Positions 56,381 through 64,000 of a stretch of DNA of 64,000 bases are shown here, piece after piece (the first letter of the stretch is position 1; every line of letters begins with the position of its first letter). This stretch comes from a candidate division FCPU426 bacterium (GTDB lineage: Bacteria; Oederibacteriota; Muellerivitia; Muellerivitales; Muellerivitaceae): assembly GCA_030041545.1 (NCBI GenBank), contig JASHNQ010000005.1:1-64000 (forward strand), written 5' to 3'. A program made the translations under genes and the position numbers. The notes below the pieces were generated by a model that did not search any database, was not told where the DNA came from, and was given only the letters and a program-made list of their open reading frames with translations.

Positions 56381-56448
56381 TTAGAATTCGACGTTGTATT
56401 TTACTGCTTTTTGCCGTCCCTGGCACCTGATACCTGACACCTGATTTG

Positions 56449-57060
56449 TTACTTTTTCTTGACATCCGGCCGTTTATTTAAAATGTCGTCAATTAAGCCG
56501 TAATCCTTGGCTTCCTGGGCGGTCAAGAAATGGTCCCGCTCCACGTCCTCCTCGATCTTCTCGATGGGTTGCCCCGTATGGAAAGCCAGGATCTTATTGA
56601 GACGTTCCCGGGTCTTCAGGATTTCCTTGGCGTGGATTTCAATATCGGTGGCCTGGCCCTGGGCGCCCCCCGACGGCTGGTGGATCATGATCTGAGCGTT
56701 GGGGAGGGCGAATCTTTTGCCTTTGGCGCCGGCGGTCAAAAGCAGGGCCCCCATGCTGGCGGCCTGCCCCACGCAAATGGTGGAAACCGGCGCCTTCATA
56801 AACTGGATGGTGTCGTAAATCGCCATGCCCGACGTGACCACGCCGCCTGGGCTGTTGACGTAGAGGTTGATGTCCTTGTCCGGATCCTCCGACTCCAAAA
56901 ACAAGAGCTGGGCGATGATGGTATTGGCGACGTCGTCATTGATGGGCGTGCCCAATATGACGATCCGGTCCTTCAAGAGCCGGGAGTAGATGTCGTAAGA
57001 CCTCTCACCCCGGTTGGTTTGCTCCACAACAATGGGAATTAATGCCATCTCATCCTCCAA
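56449..57060 (-). CDS. clpP: ATP-dependent Clp protease proteolytic subunit
   Basis: [101 protein letters not shown]. Confidence 0.97.
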   Translation of the reverse strand: MEDEMALIPIVVEQTNRGERSYDIYSRLLKDRIVILGTPINDDVANTIIAQLLFLESEDPDKDINLYVNSPGGVVTSGMAIYDTIQFMKAPVSTICVGQAASMGALLLTAGAKGKRFALPNAQIMIHQPSGGAQGQATDIEIHAKEILKTRERLNKILAFHTGQPIEKIEEDVERDHFLTAQEAKDYGLIDDILNKRPDVKKK

Positions 57061-57178
57061 GGAACCTTAATTATGAATTTTGAATGTTGAATTGTGAATT
57101 AAGGAAATTTTCAACCGGAGATTGAAAATTCTTCAACAATTTAGAATTCAAAATTAAGAATTCAAAATTTGCCGCTTT

Positions 57179-58462
57179 TTAAGCGGCGTCCACCTTCGCC
57201 TGCGCGATCAGAAAATCCAGGGTCTTCTCGTATTGGATCCAATCCTCGATGGACTCCATATTGCCCTCCTGCTTCAAGTACCGCTTCACCACGTCCGCCG
57301 GCTGGCCTGAGCTTTGGGCAACCTTTGCGTAATAAGCCTCCAGGTCCTTGTCGTCGCAATGGATGTTTTCCGCTGTCCCGATTTTCTCGACGATCAAGGC
57401 CATATGGACGTTTTTCCGGGCCACCGGCCGGAGATTCTCGACGAATTCCTTCTTCTGCTGGTCGGTCAGCTTGTTGGCGTCGACGCCCTGGCGCTTCAAC
57501 CGGTCCACGCTTTGCTGCACCAGCCGCTGGTGCTCCATGTTGACCAGCGAATCCGGAACGTCAAAGGGATGGAGGGTCAGAAGCTTCTCTCCGATCTGTT
57601 CGACCATCTTGGACCTCTGCTCAACGTTCTTTGAAGATTGGATCTGGGCTTCCAGTTTCTCGCGCAGTTCCTTTACGGTTTCGCACTTCCCCACGTCCTT
57701 GGCGAATTCATTGTCCACCATGGGAAGTTTCTTTTCCTTTATCTCGTGGGCTGCCACCGTGAACTCGGCTTCCTGGCCCGCGATTTCCTTTTTCCCGTAG
57801 TCCTTGGGGAAGGTTATTTTAAAAGTTTTGGTCTCCCCCTTTTTGATCCCTTCGAGGTTCGTCTCAAAATCTTTCAATAAATTACGGCTCCCCAAAAGCA
57901 CGGGATAGCGGGAAGCCTTTCCGCCCTCAAAGGGTTTTCCGTTGATTTTCCCATCGAAGTCCATGACCAGGAGATCGCCTTCCTTGGACGGCCGGTCTTC
58001 CACGGGGACGTATTGGGCCATCTGTTCTCGTAGGTTTTCCAAGGCCTTATCCACTTCCTCTTCCGTCGCCGAGGTTTTTTCCTTCTTGATTTTCAGGCCC
58101 TTGTAATCCTTGAGCTGGAAATCGGGCTTGATTTCCACCGTGGCGATGAACTTGAGCGGAGACCCTTCCTCGAATTGGAGGTTGGAAATCCGGGGCTGGG
58201 CCACCGGGTCTATTTTTTGTTCGATCAGCACCGAACGGAAAAACTCAGGTAGTTCATGGTGGAGGATTTCTTCCCGGACCGTGGACTTGTATTGTTTTTT
58301 AATCACGTCCAGCGGGGCCTTGCCTTTGCGGAACCCGGGAAGTTTGGCCTCGCGGGAAATGCGGCCGTAAATGTCGTCCACCTTGCTTTGGACGGCTTCC
58401 GCCGGGACCTCCACGTGAACTTCCCTGGCGCAACCGGAAACGTTATTCACGCTGACTTTCAC
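57179..58462 (-). CDS. tig: Trigger factor
   Basis: EVPAEAVQSKVDDIYGRISREAKLPGFRKGKAPLDVIKKQYK..DRPSKEGDLLVMDFDGKINGKPFEGGKASRYPVLLGSRNLLKDFE; upstream of clpP-clpX as is common. Confidence 0.95.
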   Translation of the reverse strand: MKVSVNNVSGCAREVHVEVPAEAVQSKVDDIYGRISREAKLPGFRKGKAPLDVIKKQYKSTVREEILHHELPEFFRSVLIEQKIDPVAQPRISNLQFEEGSPLKFIATVEIKPDFQLKDYKGLKIKKEKTSATEEEVDKALENLREQMAQYVPVEDRPSKEGDLLVMDFDGKINGKPFEGGKASRYPVLLGSRNLLKDFETNLEGIKKGETKTFKITFPKDYGKKEIAGQEAEFTVAAHEIKEKKLPMVDNEFAKDVGKCETVKELREKLEAQIQSSKNVEQRSKMVEQIGEKLLTLHPFDVPDSLVNMEHQRLVQQSVDRLKRQGVDANKLTDQQKKEFVENLRPVARKNVHMALIVEKIGTAENIHCDDKDLEAYYAKVAQSSGQPADVVKRYLKQEGNMESIEDWIQYEKTLDFLIAQAKVDAA

Positions 58463-58697
58463 GACGGCTCCTTAAGCTTAGATGATGGTTAGTGGCCCGC
58501 CAACCGTAGCTGGGATATGACAGGCGGCCCTCCTTCGCCAAGGCTACGGAGGACAACCTTCGTTAAGTTCCTAATTCCTTCAAGGAAGAGAAAGTTTGGC
58601 CTGCCAACCGGAGCTGGGCATTCAACAATGTCCCCCTTCGCTAAAGCTTCGGGGGACAACCTTCGCAAACTATTATAAAGTTCAATGAAGCGAAGGT

Positions 58698-58782
58698 TGG
58701 TGCGAGGGGAGGGAGTTGAACCCTCACGGGTTACCCCGCCAGAACCTAAATCTGGTGCGTCTGCCAATTTCGCCACCCTCGC
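58698..58782 (-). tRNA. tRNA-Leu (anticodon UAG)
   Basis: gcgagggtggcgaaattggcagacgcaccagatttaggttctggcggggtaacccgtgagggttcaactccctcccctcgcacca; anticodon stem CCAGA/TCTGG, loop TTTAGGT, class II variable arm, encoded CCA. Confidence 0.95.
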
Positions 58783-59252
58783 AATTAAACGAGCGGCGAA
58801 ATTTATTTCGCCGCTAAATTATATTTAAGAAAGGTGGTACGTACCCGGTTTCCTTGATTAACCGCAACATATTGTCAAACCGGGTGCGCCACCCTCACAT
58901 TAAGCCCGTGGCGATAGAATAGCCACAGGCTTAAGTTTTGGGTTCTAAGTTCTTAATTTTAAGTTGTGATGGCTTTCGATTTGGATTACAAATTGAAAAC
59001 TAACTTAAAATTTAACACTCAAAACTTAAAACTAAGACGTTAAAACAGGCCCCATCTTAGCGGTGGCACCATCCTGCGTCAATTTAGGAAGTCCACATCC
59101 CGCTTGGAAAAACCCCAAAAAATTCATTCCCAAACCAAATGGGGATGAGGTCAAATACGCTGGGTTGATAGTATGTTTCGCAACCTCCCGTTTCAATACC
59201 GCCAGGACATATATTATGTTTGAATCAGCCCATTTAGGACACGTGAACCGGA

Positions 59253-60842
59253 ATGAAACCCAATGAGATAACCCAAGTTGACCTTGCCATCATCGGGGGC
59301 GGCATCAATGGGGCAGGCCTGGCGGCCCAAGCGGCCCGGGCCGGGCTATCCCTGGCCCTTTTGGAGAAGGGCGACTTTGCTTCCGGCACCTCCAGCAAAT
59401 CCACCAAACTGGCCCACGGGGGCATCCGTTACCTGGAACAATACCGCTTTCCGCTGGTCTTCGAGGCCCTGCACGAGAGGCGCCGCCTGATCGGGCTGGC
59501 GCCCCACCTGGTTCACCCGATTTCTTTCCTCTTGCCGTCCTACAAGGGGGATCAACGCCCGGCCTGGATGGTTCACGCGGGCTTGTGGCTCTACGACCTC
59601 CTGGCCGGGACCCAAAATATCGCGAGGCACCGTTGGTTTTCACCCGATCAGGCCCTTCAGCGGGCCCCGGACTTGGAACCGCGAAACCTGGCGGGTTGCG
59701 GCCTCTATTATGACGCCCAGGTCAACGACGCCCGGCTGGTATTGGAAAACATCCTGGCTGCCGAGGAAAACGGGGGCCGTTGTTTCAATTACTGCCGCGT
59801 CACCCAAATCGACCGCCAGTCGTCCCAAATCCGGGTCTTCTTCCACGATGAGCGATCGGGACAGGACGGGACCCTGGCGGCCTCCTGCCTGGTGAATGCC
59901 TCCGGTCCCTGGGCCAACCTCACCGCCAAGCTTATTTCCGAGGGTTGCCTTCAGTTGGTGCGGCCCACGCGGGGGACCCACATCGTGGTTCCTGAGGTTT
60001 TGCGCGACCACGCGGTTTTGGTAATGTCCCGCGCGGACAACCGGGTCATTTTCATCATCCCCTGGAGGGGCTACAGCCTTGTCGGGACCACGGATCTGGA
60101 CGACCCTGGCGACCCGGACAAGGTGAGTCCCACGGAGGAAGAAATCGCGTACCTTTTGAAGGAAGCTTCCAGGGTTTTACCCAAGTCCTCATGGGACCGG
60201 AACCGGGTGATTGCGGCCTTTGCGGGCCTCAGGCCCTTGGCCTGGTCGGACGGTGGGAGCACCTCGTCGGTTTCCCGGGAGGATAAAATCCTGGCCAGCG
60301 GCAATTTGTTCACCATCGTGGGCGGGAAGCTGACCACCTACCATTCGATGGCCCAAAAAACCCTGAGGATCATCTTGGGGCATTTGGGAAAAAAGGCGAA
60401 TGTCTCCCACCCTGACCGCCTGCCGGGCACGCCCCTCAAACCCTGGGGGTTATTTTTAAAAGAAGAAACCTCCCGCTGGGTTCCGGCCTATGGCATCCAA
60501 GGGGAACAGGCGGATCATTTGGCCCGTCTTTACGGCCAAAGGGCTGAAGCGGTATTAAGGCTGGCGCGGGCCGAACCGCGCCTTTCACAAAGGCTGCATC
60601 CCTCCCGGCCCGAGATCCTGGCCCAGGTAAACTACGCCGTCCGGGACGAAAAGGCTCTCCACCTGGAGGACGTACTCCTCAGGCGGCTGGAAATCGGATA
60701 CAGCGGGGAACGATGGGGGGAAGCGGCCGAAAAGTCGTCCCGCCTCATGGCGGAGCTCTTAGGATGGGACGAGGCAAAGCGCCGGGCGGAACTGGATCAA
60801 TACCGCCAAAGCCTGTTCCCACCCCCTGACGCTCAACCTTGA
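59253..60842 (+). CDS. glpD: Glycerol-3-phosphate dehydrogenase
   Basis: VDLAIIGGGINGAGLAAQAARAGLSLALLEKGDFASGTSSKSTKLAHGGIRYLEQYRFPLVFEALHERRRLIGLAPHLVHPI..GTTDLDDPGDPDKVSPTEEEIAYLL. Confidence 0.95.
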   Translation: MKPNEITQVDLAIIGGGINGAGLAAQAARAGLSLALLEKGDFASGTSSKSTKLAHGGIRYLEQYRFPLVFEALHERRRLIGLAPHLVHPISFLLPSYKGDQRPAWMVHAGLWLYDLLAGTQNIARHRWFSPDQALQRAPDLEPRNLAGCGLYYDAQVNDARLVLENILAAEENGGRCFNYCRVTQIDRQSSQIRVFFHDERSGQDGTLAASCLVNASGPWANLTAKLISEGCLQLVRPTRGTHIVVPEVLRDHAVLVMSRADNRVIFIIPWRGYSLVGTTDLDDPGDPDKVSPTEEEIAYLLKEASRVLPKSSWDRNRVIAAFAGLRPLAWSDGGSTSSVSREDKILASGNLFTIVGGKLTTYHSMAQKTLRIILGHLGKKANVSHPDRLPGTPLKPWGLFLKEETSRWVPAYGIQGEQADHLARLYGQRAEAVLRLARAEPRLSQRLHPSRPEILAQVNYAVRDEKALHLEDVLLRRLEIGYSGERWGEAAEKSSRLMAELLGWDEAKRRAELDQYRQSLFPPPDAQP

Positions 60843-60916
60843 CAGGGTAGGGGTCGCAGCCCTAGCTTAGCTTGCGCTTTCAAGCCGAACGTCAATGCCC
60901 TTGGAAAGGATTCGTC

Positions 60917-61843
60917 ATGGAAAAAGTGGTCATTATCGGCTCCGGCCCGGCCGGCTACACGGCCGCGCTTTACGCCTCCCGCGCCAATTTGAATCCCCTC
61001 TTGATCGACGGCCCCCAGCCCGGCGGCCAGTTGACAACAACCACCGAGGTGGAGAATTTCCCCGGCTTTCCCGATGGCGTCCAGGGCCCCCAATTGATGG
61101 ATAACATGAAGCAACAAGCGGCCCGCTTCGGCACCCGCTACAAGACCGGCTTCGTGACCAAGGTGGATTTTTCTAAGCGGCCCTTCCGGCTTTGGGTGGA
61201 CGAGAAGGAAGAACTGGAGGCCGAGGCCGTCATCATCTCCACTGGCGCTTCCGCCAAATACGGAGGCGTTCCCCGGGAGATGGAAATGGTGGGCCACGGC
61301 GTTTCCGCCTGCGCCACCTGCGATGGTTTTTTCTTCAAGAACCAAGACATCGCGGTGGTGGGCGGCGGCGATTCGGCCATGGAGGAGGCCACCTTCCTGA
61401 CCAAATTCGGGAAAAGCGTGACCCTGATCCACCGGCGGGAGGAATTCCGCGCCTCGAAAATCATGCTGGAGAGGGCCAAGGCCAACCCCAAGATCCGCTG
61501 GATGACGAATGCCGTGGTGACCGAATTGGTAGGGGAAAAGGAACTCAAGGGCGTCAAGGTCAAAAACCTCAAAACGGGCGAGGAAAAGATCCACTCCTTC
61601 ACGGGCCTCTTCTTCGCCATCGGCCACACTCCCAACACCAAACTCTTCAAGGGCCAATTGGACATGGACGAAGTGGGGTACCTGAAATTGCCCAACCCGC
61701 CCCGGACAATGACGAATATCCCCGGCGTTTTCGCCGCCGGCGACGTGGCCGATCACTATTACCGGCAGGCCGTCTCCGCCGCCGGGATGGGCTGCATGGC
61801 CGCGATTGAGGCCGAGCGCTGGCTTTCAGAACACGGAAAGTAA
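60917..61843 (+). CDS. trxB: Thioredoxin reductase
   Basis: KVVIIGSGPAGYTAALYASRANLNPLLIDG..SACATCDGFFFKNQDIAVVGGGDSAMEEATFLTKF..GVFAAGDVADHYYRQAVSAAGMGCMAAIEAERWL. Confidence 0.96.
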   Translation: MEKVVIIGSGPAGYTAALYASRANLNPLLIDGPQPGGQLTTTTEVENFPGFPDGVQGPQLMDNMKQQAARFGTRYKTGFVTKVDFSKRPFRLWVDEKEELEAEAVIISTGASAKYGGVPREMEMVGHGVSACATCDGFFFKNQDIAVVGGGDSAMEEATFLTKFGKSVTLIHRREEFRASKIMLERAKANPKIRWMTNAVVTELVGEKELKGVKVKNLKTGEEKIHSFTGLFFAIGHTPNTKLFKGQLDMDEVGYLKLPNPPRTMTNIPGVFAAGDVADHYYRQAVSAAGMGCMAAIEAERWLSEHGK

Positions 61844-61864
61844 CGCAAATCCGAAAGTTCCTTG

Positions 61865-63181
61865 TCAGGCGGAAGGAATTTGCTGCAGGTATTGGGTATT
61901 GATGTCCACGCAAAGGATGCGCAACAGGTCCTCCGCGTCCTTGAAGGCCCTGGCAAAAGTGACGCAGGAATTGCCGGTGGCCAGCGAGAGGTAAGGTTCG
62001 CTGATATAAGTTGATTTTTTAAGACCCCCATCGATCAGCATATAAAAATAATCCTTCATCGTGTGGTCCGTTCCCTTTTGGGCCGGGCGGAAGATGGAAT
62101 GGTTTTTGGGAGGTGTCTCGATCTTCCCAAAAACCGTTTCCGAAACCTGAAATCCTTTTTCGTCCAGGACATAAAGGCATTCCACCACCGGAAAGTAATG
62201 GACCATTTCCGCAAGCTTGAGGTCGAAGTGGTCCTGCGTGATCTTAGAAAGCTCGATTTGGATTTCACGGGTCATGAGCTCGTATTTCCGCAAGTTGAAT
62301 CGCTTGATGTTGAGTTTCTGGAGGACCATTTCCTTGAACTTCCGGAACAACTCCTCCATCCTTTCGTTGGCGGAATCATCGTCGATTTGGTCATAACTCT
62401 GGGGTTTTGAAAAATAATACCCCTGCGCCAGGTCCACTCCCGCCTCCAGCAGGTAAAGGCCTTCGGCTTCGGTTTCGATCCCTTCCGCAAGGATCAAGGC
62501 CCCGATCTTATGGGCCAGTCCCACCAATGACTTGAACACTTCTTGTTTATGGAAGTCATCTTGGATGCCCTGGACCAGGTAGCGGTCGATCTTGAGGATG
62601 TCGGGTTTCAGGAGCGGGATTCGGTTCAAGTTGGAATGACCCGCCCCCACGTCGTCCAAGGCGATCAAGAAGCCATAGTCCCGGTAGGTTCGGATGAACT
62701 TCTGCAGTTCCCCGACGTCCCGGACGTTGGACTCGATGATTTCCAGCGCGATGGAGGCGGGGTTTAGCCCCAGGGAGGTCGTTTGGTGGATCAGGTTCCC
62801 CGATCCCACCACCCCCTGGTCGATCACCGAGGCCTCAAAATTCAACGACAATAGGCGGCCGGGCCTTTCCACGGCGATTCCACGGAAATACTCCATTGCT
62901 TTTTTGCGGCAAAGCCGGTCCAGGTGCAGGGTCAGCCCCTTTTCCGCCGCCTCGTAAAACAATTCCGGCGGGGGTATGAACCCGCCGTTCCCGGGATAGA
63001 TGCCGCGCGCCAGACCCTCATATCCCACAATGGCTTTCTTCCGGACGGAAATAATGGGTTGGAAATGGACGGCAACGGATTCCCCAGCCAAGATTTGGCT
63101 CAAATCGAATTCAGGCGAGGGCATTATTTTTTTCATAGCTTTTTGTTTAGATACCGTTCGTTTCATGATGGTTAAAAACAC
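61865..63181 (-). CDS. EAL-domain protein (possible c-di-GMP phosphodiesterase)
   Basis: VAVHFQPIISVRKKAIVGYEGLARG..SIALEIIESNVRDV..LIALDDVGAGHSNLNRIPLLKPDILKIDRYLVQGI..LILAEGIETEAE. Confidence 0.9.
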   Translation of the reverse strand: MFLTIMKRTVSKQKAMKKIMPSPEFDLSQILAGESVAVHFQPIISVRKKAIVGYEGLARGIYPGNGGFIPPPELFYEAAEKGLTLHLDRLCRKKAMEYFRGIAVERPGRLLSLNFEASVIDQGVVGSGNLIHQTTSLGLNPASIALEIIESNVRDVGELQKFIRTYRDYGFLIALDDVGAGHSNLNRIPLLKPDILKIDRYLVQGIQDDFHKQEVFKSLVGLAHKIGALILAEGIETEAEGLYLLEAGVDLAQGYYFSKPQSYDQIDDDSANERMEELFRKFKEMVLQKLNIKRFNLRKYELMTREIQIELSKITQDHFDLKLAEMVHYFPVVECLYVLDEKGFQVSETVFGKIETPPKNHSIFRPAQKGTDHTMKDYFYMLIDGGLKKSTYISEPYLSLATGNSCVTFARAFKDAEDLLRILCVDINTQYLQQIPSA

Positions 63182-63392
63182 TGGCCTTTAGATCAATAAG
63201 CGTGCCAAACCGGAGGTGTTTGAAAACTCGGGACATTTTCCGAGCCTGTTTTGCCGGGCCGAAAAGTTGCTCCACATTTGATTCGAAACAACAAAAGTGT
63301 TGCGGTTTTTCCGAAATAGAATCCCTAAAGTTAAATGATTAAACCGCTGAAAACTGGCACAAGGGTTGCTTTCAATGGGCTAGGAGGTGGCC

Positions 63393-64000
63393 ATGGAAAC
63401 TCTTTCTTCTGAAAATGTTCCCCCGACTGAAACCGATCTTCTCTCGCTGATCGAACAACGAAGCGCGGCGACTTTTTACCAGCCGGTGATTTCCATCAAA
63501 AAAAAATCCGTTATTGGCCTGGAAACGGTGGGCCGCGGGATTGATCCCGAAAGCCGCAGCCTGATTGAGGCGGACAAGCTTTACCAGCTCTCCAGCGAAA
63601 AGAATAAATCCTTGGATTTGGACCGGTTATTCCGCCTCAAAGGGTTGGAGGGGTTCGCCGAAATCCAGTCCAAGATGCCGGGTTTGATCCTGTTCCTGGG
63701 TATCGAGACGTCCGTCCTGACCCGGGAGGTGGTGGGATCCGGACATCTTTTGGGAATGGTTCAAAACTTGAAGTTGGATCCCTATTCCATCGCTGTGGAT
63801 CTCTCCAAATCCGAAACCAAGGATCCGGACGCCGCCAGGACCTTCGTGGAGAATTACCGGGGCAATAACTTCTTGATCAGTATGAGGGACGTGGACACCA
63901 GCCGGGAAAGCCTGGACCGCGTCCTGCGTTTGACGCCCGACATATTAAAGCTGGACCCCGCCTTGGCCGCCAACCTGTCCAAGGACTCCTACAAGAAGGA
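63393..64000 (+). CDS. Degenerate EAL-domain protein, truncated by window end
   Basis: METLSSENVPPTETDLLSLIEQRSAATFYQPVISIKKKSVIGLETVGRG...NNFLISMRDVDTSRESLDRVLRLTPDILKLDPALAANL; RBS aggaggtggcc. Not in the ORF track because it is open at the edge. Confidence 0.85.
   Translation, partial: METLSSENVPPTETDLLSLIEQRSAATFYQPVISIKKKSVIGLETVGRGIDPESRSLIEADKLYQLSSEKNKSLDLDRLFRLKGLEGFAEIQSKMPGLILFLGIETSVLTREVVGSGHLLGMVQNLKLDPYSIAVDLSKSETKDPDAARTFVENYRGNNFLISMRDVDTSRESLDRVLRLTPDILKLDPALAANLSKDSYKK

Noticed and set aside
58489-58776. 95-aa ORF MAKLADAPDLGSGGVTREGSTPSPRTNLRF...
   Set aside because: Translation of the tRNA-Leu gene itself; a common false protein.
60833-61756. 307-aa minus-strand ORF opposite trxB
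   Set aside because: Antisense shadow of a conserved enzyme.

Overview
64-kb stretch of a GC-rich bacterial chromosome, organism not identified. No phage, plasmid, rRNA or CRISPR was seen. I support about 50 protein genes, mostly housekeeping: secA (partial), ligA, a rib operon (ribD-ribE-yaaR-like-ribBA-ribH-nusB), gpmA, nadK, a CHASE2 cyclase, an ABC-2 exporter, nth, glycosyltransferases, serC, a Phd/PIN toxin-antitoxin pair, DUF1501/DUF1800, ychF, an ECF sigma/anti-sigma/Spy-like cluster, pepA, a family 4-like UDG, an MCP/PilZ pair, serA with a class-V aminotransferase, tig-clpP-clpX, a tRNA-Leu(UAG), glpD, trxB and two EAL proteins. The unusual content is intergenic: many short palindromic repeat elements of several families. 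One pair of conserved half-sites (L = ccctctccc..gagaggg..gtgagggtg; R = cccctcaccctaccctctcccgcaaggggcgaggg) occurs in two architectures. One has L-R order, GAGnnnnTAACAAAA termini and 3-bp TWA target duplications. The other has R-L order (circularly permuted), GGTAGTG termini and 8-bp target duplications. A small DUF559 nuclease ORF sits exactly between two inverted copies of the L-type half-site, so it could be a mobiliser or companion of these repeats. Elements have contributed coding sequence to neighbours (NadK C-terminus, YaaR stop codon, start codon and internal insert of an alpha/beta hydrolase). Two genes (nth and the DUF1501 gene) have decayed copies of their own 3' ends lying just downstream. 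All alignments were done by eye; no database search was possible.
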